In this document: in pieces, positions 6,515 to 14,780 of the stretch
Numbering within the stretch: the stretch's first letter is position 1
Layout: each line of letters opens with the position of its first letter
Position numbers and translations under genes: made by a program
NCBI RefSeq assembly: GCF_000307855.1
Contig: NZ_AJLR01000009.1
Location: 1 to 44,499, forward strand
Direction: 5' to 3'
From: Schinkia azotoformans LMG 9581
GTDB taxonomy: Bacteria; Bacillota; Bacilli; Bacillales; Bacillaceae_J
Length of the DNA: 44,499 nt
The notes under the pieces: model-generated
Database searches by the model: none
Told to the model about the DNA's origin: nothing
The model's input: the letters and a program-made list of their open reading frames with translations, nothing else

Positions 6515-7888
6515 TTATAATCTCCAGCCTGAGAGACTGTAACAGTAAATTAATATCGCTTTTGCCGAAGGTCTAACTTTAGGAGTGAATCCTTCGGGAT
6601 CCTGATTTTTTGAAGGCTTAGTATTAATTTCAATAATCCATGGTTTCCCATCTTTATCTAGGGCTAAGTCAATCCCCAATTCCCCGTAGATTCCATCGGC
6701 ATGTTGGTCAATAATTAGAGCTGCTTCAATTGCAATTTCTTTTAAGAGCTGACCAATTTGAACGATCGTTTTTTTATCAAAATGGTCGACTAAGGCTTTT
6801 TCGATTTTAAATAATTCTCCGCCTCTAGATAGATTTGAGACAAATTCATTTTTTGAGGAAACCCTTGCAACTGTGGATGTTACTACCCATTCCGTTTCAT
6901 TATGTCGATGGCATAAGAGCCGAAAATCGAGGGGACGGTCTTCCTCATAGGCTAATAGTGATATGCCTTGTTGAATAATGTAGCGTTGTTTTTGTAAACG
7001 TGGCTGAATGGCTTCGTATAAAAGTTGTATCGTTGGGAATTCCTTCTCAATTTCCCCAGAAAAGGTTGAGTAATCTAATAAAAACCTTTCTTCTTTAGAC
7101 TCTACTTTAAATATATTTTTGCCTTGGCTTCCATGAACCGGTTTTAAAAATAAAAAATTGTGCTTGTTTATCATTTCTTCAAATGTTCTTCTTCCATTTA
7201 ACAGCTTCGTATCTGGCAAATAGGGTAATAGATGTTCTTGACTGGATAGAACTTCATACACATGCCATTTATTGAGGAATCTTTCATTAAAATAAGGAAT
7301 GTTTGCCTGATTTAATCTCTCAAAAAACTGCTTTGCTTTTTCCGACCTTTCCACTAGTCTGGAATGAATCCGATTATGGACAACATGAGGGACAGGTAAC
7401 TTTCCTTCTTTCCAATTCTTTTCTGCCAAGGAATATATATATCCATTTACATAATCGTTATAAAGGCTTTCGAAGTGAAACACGTAGACTAATATATGCC
7501 GTTCATATCCATAGGCTTGTAATTCTTCAAGAAAGTCATGGATCGTACCGAAATGGTTATTATGGATGCGGTCGGTTACAATCCCGACAAAAGGTCCTAA
7601 CTCCCAAACTCTTTTATTAGAATGTATGTTTACAAAAATCGTAAAGGAATCGATCGGTAGATAAAGTCCTTCAAGAATAGCATCCGCACAATAAATGGTG
7701 GATTTTTCTTTTGATGAACTTACATGTATAATACAATCGACTACTTGGTTTCCGGCAACTAATGATATTTTTTGACCGTGGGAGGTATTTGTTTGCTTCG
7801 ATAAATCGGAACTAATTATAATGATAGTGGAAGATTCTGCTTCTGTATGATCTAGAGGAAGAATCTGAACCTTGAACATATTTTTCAT
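6515..7888 (-). CDS. Second YheD-like ATP-grasp protein, first gene of the four-gene operon
   Basis: The 457-residue protein has the YheD layout: an N-terminal beta domain (residues 1-95), WELGPFVGIVTD (95-106), then the ATP-grasp core. The phosphate loop reads KPVHGSQGKNI (249-259), where the last glycine of the usual G.GI is N, so the loop is less canonical than in its three neighbours. PLDFRLLCH and the strand WIIEINTKPS are intact. A weak GTGAGGG lies upstream of the ATG. Its upstream region contains a possible mother-cell (sigma-K-like) promoter, fitting a spore-coat role for the whole operon. Substrate unknown. Confidence 0.88.
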   Translation of the reverse strand: MKNMFKVQILPLDHTEAESSTIIIISSDLSKQTNTSHGQKISLVAGNQVVDCIIHVSSSKEKSTIYCADAILEGLYLPIDSFTIFVNIHSNKRVWELGPFVGIVTDRIHNNHFGTIHDFLEELQAYGYERHILVYVFHFESLYNDYVNGYIYSLAEKNWKEGKLPVPHVVHNRIHSRLVERSEKAKQFFERLNQANIPYFNERFLNKWHVYEVLSSQEHLLPYLPDTKLLNGRRTFEEMINKHNFLFLKPVHGSQGKNIFKVESKEERFLLDYSTFSGEIEKEFPTIQLLYEAIQPRLQKQRYIIQQGISLLAYEEDRPLDFRLLCHRHNETEWVVTSTVARVSSKNEFVSNLSRGGELFKIEKALVDHFDKKTIVQIGQLLKEIAIEAALIIDQHADGIYGELGIDLALDKDGKPWIIEINTKPSKNQDPEGFTPKVRPSAKAILIYCYSLSGWRL

Positions 7889-7929
7889 AATAAACCCTCA
7901 CAATGCCCATGGGCGTTAGCTGATTAGAG

Positions 7930-7955
7930 TATCATATGAGAATAAAGGCGTTAGT
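7930..7955 (-). promoter_or_regulatory. Candidate sigma-K-type promoter of the ATP-grasp operon
   Basis: On the minus strand CATATGATA (7930-7938) fits the CATANNNTA -10 pattern of mother-cell sigma-K promoters, and an AC dinucleotide lies 15 bases upstream (7954-7955). The site is about 42 bases before the first start codon. The match is short, so this is a suggestion based on motif and on the spore-coat annotation of the genes. Confidence 0.35.
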
Positions 7956-7988
7956 GTGAGGAATTAGATAAGGAAGGTTGTTAGTTAC

Positions 7989-9125
7989 ATGAATTTAATA
8001 GGCATGCTTTTATTTATGGCAGTTATTGGTGCGGTGATTGGCGGTGTGACGAATCATCTTGCCATTAAAATGCTGTTTAGGCCACTTAAGCCCATTTATT
8101 TATGGGGGAAAAGATTGCCGTTTACACCGGGGCTCATTCCGAAACGGCGTGAGGATTTAGCGATCCAGCTAGGACGAACGGTCGTGGATCATCTTTTAAC
8201 GGCAGAAGGGATTCGAAGTAAATTTAAAGAGCCGGCCTTTATTAAGGATATGGAGGTATGGGCGAAGTCAGAGGTTTCAGTCGTATTAAATAGCCAAAAA
8301 ACGCTTTCTGAATGGTTGGAAGGATTCGGTGTCAGTGAAGCTGAAGAAAAGCTGAAGGAAAAGTTAAATGCTTTTATTGAGGCAAGATACGAAGATTTAC
8401 TTGGACAAGCCCGTTCTCAGGTCTTGGGTGAAACATTACCTGAAGAACTGCTTTTAAAGATTGACTCCAAAATTCCGGATTTTTCTGCCTACATTTTAAA
8501 TAAAGGGATTAGCTATTTTGAGAGCAGTGAGGGAAGAGTCCGTTTAAGCATGATGATTCAAGATTTCCTTGAAAACCTCGGTTCACTTGGAAATATGGTG
8601 CAAATGTTTATAAGCAATGATACAATTGTAAACTCTGTTCAACCTGAGTTGATTAAATTTTTGAGCCATGAAGGAACACAAAATATGTTAACACAATTAT
8701 TGGATCAAGAATGGGATAAAGTGAAAGGCTGGGAGGTTGGAACACTTGAAGAAAAGGTTGGACGTGAACAACTGCTTTCATTTTTAAAAACACAAATTAA
8801 TGAACAAATTCCTTACAGAAACTGGCTTCAATCCTCAATCGAGGAATTATCAAAATCCTATCATGAATTAATTCTCGAAACCTTAATACCTAAGGCAGTT
8901 AGCATGATTAGTGATTTCATCGACAATCGCATTGAAGAAATGATGCAAAGACTTCATCTTTCCGAGATTGTCCGAAAACAGGTAGAAGCTTTTCCTGTTG
9001 AGAGATTAGAGATTATTATCCTTTCTATTTCAAGTAGAGAATTTAAAATGATCACGTATTTAGGTGCTTTGCTTGGTGGATTAATTGGAATTGTGCAAGG
9101 ATTAATTGTTTATTTTGTTGGCTAG
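7989..9125 (+). CDS. yheB: YheB-type membrane protein (DUF445/UPF0754)
   Basis: The 378-residue product starts with a membrane helix ([20 protein letters not shown]) that contains the conserved [12 protein letters not shown] block of the DUF445 family, followed by the family-typical [11 protein letters not shown] (about 46-56). It has a long helical middle and ends with a second membrane segment ([20 protein letters not shown]). Length matches B. subtilis YheB (377). The ATG follows AAGGAAGG by about 11 bases. It is divergent from the ATP-grasp operon and probably co-transcribed with yheA, 75 bases downstream. The function is unknown; the two terminal helices suggest both ends are anchored in the membrane. 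Confidence 0.92.
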   Translation: MNLIGMLLFMAVIGAVIGGVTNHLAIKMLFRPLKPIYLWGKRLPFTPGLIPKRREDLAIQLGRTVVDHLLTAEGIRSKFKEPAFIKDMEVWAKSEVSVVLNSQKTLSEWLEGFGVSEAEEKLKEKLNAFIEARYEDLLGQARSQVLGETLPEELLLKIDSKIPDFSAYILNKGISYFESSEGRVRLSMMIQDFLENLGSLGNMVQMFISNDTIVNSVQPELIKFLSHEGTQNMLTQLLDQEWDKVKGWEVGTLEEKVGREQLLSFLKTQINEQIPYRNWLQSSIEELSKSYHELILETLIPKAVSMISDFIDNRIEEMMQRLHLSEIVRKQVEAFPVERLEIIILSISSREFKMITYLGALLGGLIGIVQGLIVYFVG

Positions 9126-9200
9126 AACTTTCTAATGATTAGTTAGTATCAATTTTGGGAAGTTAGCATAATTTTAGGAAAGAAGAGGAGGGATTTTGTA

Positions 9201-9557
9201 ATGGCAAATGTATATGATGTGGCCTATGCCCTGGAAAAAGCGATTAGGGATAGCGATGATTTTAAAAGATTAAAACAGCTTTACGATATTGTTAATAATG
9301 ATGCCTCATCGAAACGTCTATTTGATAGTTTTCGTGAAACCCAATTTGAACTGCAGCAAAAGCAAATGATGGGTGAGGATATTTCAGAAGAGGATATCCA
9401 AAAGGCACAGCAGCAATTTACCTTAATCGGGCAGCATGAAGGGATTGCGCAATTAATGCAGGCTGAAGAAAGAATGAGTATGATTATTAGTGATTTAACA
9501 AGAGTAATCATGAAGCCGTTAGAGGAGCTTTACGGAGCACCTGAGGGACTACAATAA
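9201..9557 (+). CDS. yheA: YheA, YlbF/YmcA-family helical protein
   Basis: The 118-residue protein is almost wholly helical, with the YlbF/YmcA-family arrangement: VYDVAYALEKAIRDSDDFKRL at the start, a Gln-rich middle (ELQQKQMMGEDISEEDIQKAQQQF), and a C-terminal helix IISDLTRVIMKPLEELYG. YlbF and YmcA form a complex with YaaT in B. subtilis that affects RNase Y, Spo0A and competence. YheA is a more distant paralogue whose role is not established. It lacks the cysteines that hold the iron-sulfur clusters of the YlbF-YmcA-YaaT complex. A strong GAGGAGGG precedes the start and an intrinsic terminator follows the stop. Confidence 0.92.
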   Translation: MANVYDVAYALEKAIRDSDDFKRLKQLYDIVNNDASSKRLFDSFRETQFELQQKQMMGEDISEEDIQKAQQQFTLIGQHEGIAQLMQAEERMSMIISDLTRVIMKPLEELYGAPEGLQ

Positions 9558-9570
9558 AATAGATTACGAA

Positions 9571-9603
9571 AAAAGCTGACAACCGAAATGTCAGCTTTTT
9601 TTG
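9571..9603 (+). terminator. Intrinsic terminator after yheA
   Basis: AAAAGCTGACA (9571-9581) pairs with TGTCAGCTTTT (9589-9599), followed by further T residues. Confidence 0.85.
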
Positions 9604-9690
9604 TTCTAAGGGAATTTTCTTACTCATATTTATCATAAAGTGATACTTGTATTAAGTGGAGCCGAACACACAAGACAAGGGGGAGCTATT

Positions 9691-10551
9691 ATGATGTATC
9701 GATTACTGGCAATTAATATTGATGGCACATTATTAAAATCTAATGGAAGACTATCCCGGGAAACAAGGCAGGCAATTGATTATGTCCAAGATAAAGGTGT
9801 ATATGTTACGTTAGTTACTAGTCGCAACTTCCCTTCAGCAAAAAAAATAGCAAAAGCATTAAAATTAGAAAGTCATTTAATTACACATAGTGGTGCTTTT
9901 ATTTCTGATAATATCGAGGAACCGCTTTTTGAAGCAAGATTATCAGAAGAAAAAACCTTCAACATAGTGCAAGTTCTCGAAACCTATAACTGTTCGATTA
10001 GGCTACTGCATGAGCGCTATTCGATTGGAAACCGTATTAAACAAAAAGGTAACTTAATGGGAAGGGTTATTGCGGATTCAAATGATCCGTTATTCTATCC
10101 AATTCAATTTGTCCATAGCCTAAGTGACCAACTCGTTGATTTCCCGATGGCAACTCCGAAAATAGAGGTTTATTTTTCAAATAAAGATGAATTGAAAGAA
10201 GTGAAAGAGGTTGTAAAAAAATCTTTCCCGGAAGTAAACGTGATCGATACTCATGAATTATCATTTGAAATTTTACCTGGTGCTGTATCGAAGGAACGAG
10301 GTGTTAAAAGACTAGGAGAACATCTCGGTATTCCAATGGAAAAAACAGTCGTAATCGCCGATTCCATTAGCGATATTCCAATGATCAGCCAAGCAGGACT
10401 TGGCGTAGCGATGTGGAATTCACCGTTTGCAGTGAAAAAAGCGGCGGACTGGGTGACAAGATCGAATAATCATAATGGGGTTGCGTTTATGATTCGGGAG
10501 CACTTTAGAAAGCAGCAAAGAATTGAATTTTTACGGCAAATTACAAAATAG
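9691..10551 (+). CDS. yhaX: YhaX-like HAD-superfamily protein with altered catalytic motifs
   Basis: The protein has the fold of Cof-type HAD phosphatases. Motif I is AINIDGTLL (7-15), a cap region follows, and the C-terminal core carries VSKERGVKRLGEHLGI and VVIADSISDIPM before GLGVAM. Motif I normally reads DxDGT, where the first Asp is the nucleophile; here it is Asn. Motif IV normally reads GDxxND; here it is ADSISD. Both changes suggest it is not an ordinary phosphatase. The start is at 9691 or 9694, after AAGGGGGAG (9677-9685); the longer frame from 9640 has no ribosome binding site. Position between yheA and hemZ fits yhaX of B. subtilis, a sporulation-expressed gene; the symbol rests on synteny and length (about 286). 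Confidence 0.82.
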   Translation: MMYRLLAINIDGTLLKSNGRLSRETRQAIDYVQDKGVYVTLVTSRNFPSAKKIAKALKLESHLITHSGAFISDNIEEPLFEARLSEEKTFNIVQVLETYNCSIRLLHERYSIGNRIKQKGNLMGRVIADSNDPLFYPIQFVHSLSDQLVDFPMATPKIEVYFSNKDELKEVKEVVKKSFPEVNVIDTHELSFEILPGAVSKERGVKRLGEHLGIPMEKTVVIADSISDIPMISQAGLGVAMWNSPFAVKKAADWVTRSNNHNGVAFMIREHFRKQQRIEFLRQITK

Positions 10552-10561
10552 ATGGAATGCG

Positions 10562-10592
10562 AGCCGCAGGGTCAGACCCCGCGGCTTATTCT
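10562..10592 (+). repeat. Dispersed hairpin repeat, copy 2, likely acting as terminator
   Basis: AGCCGC (10562-10567) pairs with GCGGCT (10581-10586), with an inner GGGT/ACCC stem. It matches the minus-strand copy at 1364-1390 at all but two positions. It lies 10 bases after the HAD gene stop and is followed by TTATTCTGTTT, so it could terminate transcription. Confidence 0.6.
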
Positions 10593-10659
10593 GTTTGACC
10601 AACCATACATTGTTAAGTAAACTTGAAACAGTGTACATCAATAGAGTAGGTGACGAATA

Positions 10660-12159
10660 ATGAAAATACAAATTACAGGTGTTGAGCCCCAATTTGAACG
10701 CAATCTTCAGCTAATTGCTGATTTATTTTATGAAGAGTGTTCTGTGTTCGTCGCGGCAATGGAAGAGCCAGCGGATGTTATCGTTAATTATAAGATCGAC
10801 CGTGAGAAACAGATTCGTATCGAAGCACAATTGGTCGAAATACAAACCAATACCTCATACAGCACCCATTATGAAAAGAGCAGCGAGTTTCCACCAGGTA
10901 CTAAGGAATGGGATAAAGCAGCACGACATGCTATCTCCTATGCCTTTTTAATTTTATTGCAGGACTTGACTGGCATTATTCAAAAGTGGGGGACGCTAAC
11001 TGGAATTAGGCCAACTAAATTACTGCACAACAAAGTAAATCAAGGGGCCGCAAAAGAGGATGCACACGCAGAACTAAAGAAAAACTATATGATCCAACAA
11101 GAGAAGTTGGAACTGATGCAGGCGATTGTTGACAACCAATTGCGGACGATCCCCGACTTATTTTCGCTTCAAAACGAGGTTAGCATCTATATTGGAATTC
11201 CATTTTGTCCAACAAAATGTGCCTATTGTACATTCCCGGCCTATGCGATAAATGGGAGACAAGGATCTGTAAATTCCTTCTTAGGCGGATTGCATTATGA
11301 AATGCGGGAACTTGGCAAGTGGCTGAAGGAAAATGGCATCAATATTACGACCATTTATTTTGGCGGTGGTACCCCAACAAGCATTACAACAGAAGAAATG
11401 GACATGCTTTATGAAGAAATGTATGAATCCTTTCCGAATATCGATAAAGTCCGTGAAGTGACGGTAGAAGCGGGGCGACCGGATACTATTACTGTTGAAA
11501 AAATCAATGTCTTAAAGAAATGGAATATAGATCGCATCAGTATTAATCCGCAATCATACATTCAGGAAACGTTAAAAGCAATCGGTCGGCATCATACGGT
11601 TGAGGAAACCATTGAAAAATTTAAATTAGCTCGTGAAATGGGCATGAAAAATATAAATATGGATTTGATCATTGGTCTACCAGGGGAAGGTCTCCCGGAA
11701 TTTGAATATACATTAAATGAAACGGCTAAGTTAATGCCGGAATCTTTAACAGTTCATACTTTATCCTTTAAAAGGGCTTCAGAAATGACCCAAAATAAGG
11801 ACAAGTATAAGGTAGCCGATCGAAATGAAGTTCAAAGAATGATGAATATGGCGACTGATTGGACGAAAGCCCACGGCTATCAACCATATTACTTATATCG
11901 CCAAAAAAATATTCTAGGTAACTTAGAAAATATCGGCTATTCACTGCACGGCCAAGAAAGCTTATACAATATTTTAATAATGGAGGAGCAGCAAACGATA
12001 ATCGGGCTTGGCTGTGGTGCCGCAAGTAAATTAGTTGATCCGAAAACGAAGAAGATTACCAGGTTTGCAAATCCGAAGGACCCTAAAACGTATAATGATA
12101 AATATGAACACTATACAAATGAAAAGATTAAATTATTATCGGAATTGTTTGTGAAATGA
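10660..12159 (+). CDS. hemZ: HemZ, oxygen-independent coproporphyrinogen oxidase-like radical SAM protein
   Basis: The 499-residue product has an N-terminal extension of about 170 residues and then a radical SAM core. The cluster-binding motif is C183-PTK-C187-AY-C190, and the glycine-rich YFGGGTPTS follows at about 228. The sequence then matches HemN-type proteins: VEAGRPDTI, RISINPQSY and NMDLIIGLPGEG. HemZ proteins are related to HemN, which decarboxylates coproporphyrinogen III without oxygen; whether HemZ does this is debated. The N-terminal extension and length agree with B. subtilis HemZ (501). GTAGGTGACGAATA precedes the ATG. The haem genes hemEHY lie 13 kb downstream. Confidence 0.93.
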   Translation: MKIQITGVEPQFERNLQLIADLFYEECSVFVAAMEEPADVIVNYKIDREKQIRIEAQLVEIQTNTSYSTHYEKSSEFPPGTKEWDKAARHAISYAFLILLQDLTGIIQKWGTLTGIRPTKLLHNKVNQGAAKEDAHAELKKNYMIQQEKLELMQAIVDNQLRTIPDLFSLQNEVSIYIGIPFCPTKCAYCTFPAYAINGRQGSVNSFLGGLHYEMRELGKWLKENGINITTIYFGGGTPTSITTEEMDMLYEEMYESFPNIDKVREVTVEAGRPDTITVEKINVLKKWNIDRISINPQSYIQETLKAIGRHHTVEETIEKFKLAREMGMKNINMDLIIGLPGEGLPEFEYTLNETAKLMPESLTVHTLSFKRASEMTQNKDKYKVADRNEVQRMMNMATDWTKAHGYQPYYLYRQKNILGNLENIGYSLHGQESLYNILIMEEQQTIIGLGCGAASKLVDPKTKKITRFANPKDPKTYNDKYEHYTNEKIKLLSELFVK

Positions 12160-12210
12160 AGTATAATAAACATTGGGAAAAATTTAAATATTAATTAAGG
12201 AGTGTTCTTG

Positions 12211-12984
12211 ATGTCCCAATTTGTGGTATTAAGTGTTGAAGGGAGCATAGCTACTTTACAATTAAACCGTCCTGAATGTATGAATGCGTTAAATGTTGAC
12301 ATGCTTAATGAACTTCTTGAAAAACTAAAGGAAGTTGCTAGTAGTGATGCTAGTATTCTTATCATCTCTGGTAACGGTAACGCTTTTTCAGCAGGAGGGG
12401 ATATTAAGACATTGCTTAAGGATACCGATGAAGAAACCTTTGAAAAGGTTATGGATACCATTAATGAAGTGATCATGACTCTCTATGCTTTACCTAAATT
12501 AGTCATTAGTGCGATCAATGGTCCTGCTGCAGGTCTTGGGTTAAGTTTTGCTTTAGCCGGAGATTACGTAATTGCTGAAAAAGATGCAAAGGTTGCCATG
12601 AACTTTATTAATATCGGGTTAATCCCGGATGGCGGCGGGCATTTCTTTCTGAAACAGCGGCTTGGTGATCATAAAGCGATGCGGGTAATTTGGGAAGGGA
12701 AAGTTTACGATCCTAATGAAGCACTTGTAATTGGTTTAATTGATGAGGTCTGTGAAACTTTAGTGATGGATGCTGCATGTAGAAAAGCTAATGAGTGGCT
12801 TCAAAAACCGATTGAAGCAATGATTAAATCCAAAAAAATTATCTCAGATAGCAGTCGTCACTATTTATTAGAAATATTAAGGATGGAAAAAATAGGACAA
12901 ATAAGGATGCGTGAAACGGTCGATCACCAGGAAGGAATCAACGCTTTTCTTGAGAAAAGAACACCGGTTTTCACTGGAAGATAA
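12211..12984 (+). CDS. yhaR: Enoyl-CoA hydratase/isomerase family protein (YhaR)
   Basis: The 257-residue crotonase-family protein has the CoA-binding and oxyanion-hole segments NAFSAGGDIKTLL (about 55-67) and INGPAAGLGLSFALAGDYVIA (about 97-117). The helix region FINIGLIPDGGGHFFLKQRLG follows. In crotonases the two oxyanion residues come from the AGGD and GPAAG segments, both intact. At the place of the first catalytic Glu the PDGGG motif resembles PaaG-type isomerases rather than true hydratases, so the exact reaction is open. The start is at 12211, preceded by AAGGAGTG (12198-12205); the GTG at 12202 lies inside that ribosome binding site. The gene order after hemZ matches yhaR. Confidence 0.85.
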   Translation: MSQFVVLSVEGSIATLQLNRPECMNALNVDMLNELLEKLKEVASSDASILIISGNGNAFSAGGDIKTLLKDTDEETFEKVMDTINEVIMTLYALPKLVISAINGPAAGLGLSFALAGDYVIAEKDAKVAMNFINIGLIPDGGGHFFLKQRLGDHKAMRVIWEGKVYDPNEALVIGLIDEVCETLVMDAACRKANEWLQKPIEAMIKSKKIISDSSRHYLLEILRMEKIGQIRMRETVDHQEGINAFLEKRTPVFTGR

Positions 12985-13015
12985 GGGACGGGGGACTTTG
13001 CCCGTCCCTTTATTA
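12983..13015. terminator. Intrinsic terminator between convergent genes
   Basis: GGGACGGG (12985-12992) pairs with CCCGTCCC (13001-13008), followed by TTTATT. It overlaps the stop codons of the hydratase gene on the left and the 46-aa gene on the right. Confidence 0.75.
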
Positions 13016-13153
13016 GTCCTTTTTAAATTGCTGGTTTGTATTTGATTGAAACGCATGCTCTGTAAGCTCTTTTTGCTGACCAGGGTTCATTTTTCCTCTC
13101 ACACTGGCAGCGGCGACCCCATTTTTACTCGGATTTGCTTTGAACTTTGCCAT
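13013..13153 (-). CDS. Small basic protein, 46 aa, possibly spore-associated
   Basis: This short gene has a near-perfect ribosome binding site, GGAGGTGATC, three bases plus TAT before the ATG on the minus strand. The product begins MAKFKANPSKNGVAAASVRG and continues KMNPGQQKELTEHAFQ, ending SNTNQQFKKD. It is basic and Asn/Gln/Lys-rich with no hydrophobic segment. The TEHAF.SNTNQQ..K stretch faintly recalls the TEFASETN.QQV.K repeat of gamma-type SASPs, but the similarity is weak. It lies between convergent yhaR and the YhaM-like gene and shares a terminator region with yhaR. I do not recognise a named gene; the strong translation signal makes a real gene likely. Confidence 0.72.
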   Translation of the reverse strand: MAKFKANPSKNGVAAASVRGKMNPGQQKELTEHAFQSNTNQQFKKD

Positions 13154-13193
13154 ATAGATCACCTCCATATGCTTTACTTTTCCCTAAAGCGTC

Positions 13194-14432
13194 TTACTTT
13201 ATTTGTTCCGTATTTTCATATCTGCTGTCTAAAAAGTCTACCAAATGAATTAAATAACCATCGATCGTTTGTGGATTGCGCACACATGCACCCCATTCAG
13301 GTAAACCATGATGGCAAAGGATGCAATGATGCATTTGATGGATCTCTTCTAATGAGATTGTAATATTTTCAGTTTCGATGATTTTCGAAAGCAATAAGAC
13401 TCCGTATGGAATATGCCCGACCATGACTCCAAGTTCATCCATTGTAATCCCAGTCGCTTTTCGATTTTCTAATGACGAATGATCAGCAGTTGGAAATAGG
13501 AATTTAAAATCCTCGTAGGTCTTCCCTGCATGATGATATTCGAGCAGCTTCCCAATATCATGAAATAAAATACTGACCATTAATAAATCATAATTCGGAG
13601 CCTGGCCTTTATGTTTGGCCATTCCATAAAACATTGAATAGAGATGGTCAAGCGTATCCTTCCAAACGAACGAGTGGGAATTGGCACCGGGATTATCAGA
13701 TTGTAAATCAGCCCAAAGCTCTTCTTTAAGCGCTTTTTCAATGCGCTGAATAAGCTTGAAGACAGCTTGGAAATGGTTATCTTCAAACTTAACAATATAA
13801 CGGGCAAAACGCATAAGTCCGACTGTATGCTTTAATAAGCCGCCTAAATAATTATGATGATGCCCTTTCGCTGCCGGCCTTATTCTAAATTGATCCCAGA
13901 AGCGATCCATAGCGGCAACTGCGATTTCTTTAAAAGGAGACTTAAGTTCATTGATATAGGTGAACAGCTCTATCGTTAGTGCTTCGGTGTTTTGCTGTGT
14001 ACAGGCAATTAGTGAAAATGGGTCGATATTTTCGGTACAAGGCTGCATCCGGTGGATCGTGATTGATTTATGCCCTCTGTAATCTTCCACTTTTCCACTT
14101 ACCTGAAAAAGGGTATGTTCATTTAATAATGGGATATATCGATCAAGTGCCCCGTCATTGTCCCACATTTTTGCATTTATGGCCCCAATGTTATTACTAA
14201 ATTTTAGCTTTAAGTATTGCTTATCTGTTTTTGTTTTTTCGACTGTAAATTCTGTTAACAAAAGCTGGACATTAACATCATTTCCCTTTATTTCATTATC
14301 AATATTAAATTCATTTCTTCCCTCAACCCATATGGGAGGTGGGTACTTGCCTACAATAGCTCTTTCTTCATCTTCGGTTACATCTATTTTAACTGGAATA
14401 AAATCATAAAAGTACGAACTTGCCTTTTCCAT
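13194..14432 (-). CDS. YhaM-like 3'-5' exoribonuclease (OB fold plus HD domain), enlarged
   Basis: The 412-residue protein has an OB-fold nucleic-acid-binding region (about 50-130: KFSNNIGAINAKMWD ... YRGHKSITIHRMQP). An HD metal-dependent hydrolase domain follows, with HHHNYLGGLLKHTVGLM, ILFHDIGKLLEYH and HCILCHHGLPEWGA. This is the architecture of YhaM, a 3'-5' exonuclease of Gram-positive bacteria. B. subtilis YhaM is 314 residues; this one is about 100 longer because of an N-terminal extension of about 50 residues (VGKYPPPIWVEGRNEF) and an insertion in the HD domain. Its genomic position, directly before yhaL and prsA, matches yhaM. The extra length leaves open that it is a paralogue, so no symbol is given. 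Confidence 0.82.
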   Translation of the reverse strand: MEKASSYFYDFIPVKIDVTEDEERAIVGKYPPPIWVEGRNEFNIDNEIKGNDVNVQLLLTEFTVEKTKTDKQYLKLKFSNNIGAINAKMWDNDGALDRYIPLLNEHTLFQVSGKVEDYRGHKSITIHRMQPCTENIDPFSLIACTQQNTEALTIELFTYINELKSPFKEIAVAAMDRFWDQFRIRPAAKGHHHNYLGGLLKHTVGLMRFARYIVKFEDNHFQAVFKLIQRIEKALKEELWADLQSDNPGANSHSFVWKDTLDHLYSMFYGMAKHKGQAPNYDLLMVSILFHDIGKLLEYHHAGKTYEDFKFLFPTADHSSLENRKATGITMDELGVMVGHIPYGVLLLSKIIETENITISLEEIHQMHHCILCHHGLPEWGACVRNPQTIDGYLIHLVDFLDSRYENTEQIK

Positions 14433-14562
14433 TTACTTCCCCCACGATCATCAATAGTTATACGTATTATAACTCAAATCGAGTTATGGCTGAAGATTTT
14501 AGCATATTTTTATTCCTGCCACATATTTTTAAATAAAGCTTGTCTAAAAGGAGTGGAATCAA

Positions 14563-14748
14563 TTGTTTACATTGCCATGGTGGATTTATCTTGTATTAGC
14601 AGGTATTGTTTTTAGCGCTTATATGATGATTAAAACAGCTAAGGAAGATCAAGAAGTGGATATGGAGTATATAGAAAAAGAAGGTGAGATTTATATACAA
14701 AGAATGGAAGAAGAAAGAGCGCGTAGAAAAGAACAGATGCAAAATTAA
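14563..14748 (+). CDS. yhaL: YhaL sporulation protein, TTG start
   Basis: The 61-residue product starts with a membrane helix (FTLPWWIYLVLAGIVFSAYMMI) and continues as a highly charged cytosolic helix (EKEGEIYIQRMEEERARRKEQ). This matches YhaL of B. subtilis, including the PWW.YL and FSAY motifs and the EKEG.IY..RME block. The start is TTG at 14563, nine bases after AAGGAG; no in-frame ATG fits the family N-terminus. It is divergent from the YhaM-like gene and convergent with prsA, with a shared bidirectional terminator. YhaL is annotated as sporulation-related; its molecular role is unknown. Confidence 0.88.
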   Translation: MFTLPWWIYLVLAGIVFSAYMMIKTAKEDQEVDMEYIEKEGEIYIQRMEEERARRKEQMQN

Positions 14749-14773
14749 AAGGCTGCTTCGTAGCAGCCTTTTT
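14747..14773. terminator. Bidirectional terminator between yhaL and prsA
   Basis: AAAAGGCTGCT (14747-14757) pairs with AGCAGCC plus the T run (14762-14773), with a TCGT loop. A and T tracts on either side allow termination from both directions. Confidence 0.85.
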
Positions 14774-14780
14774 ACTTAAT

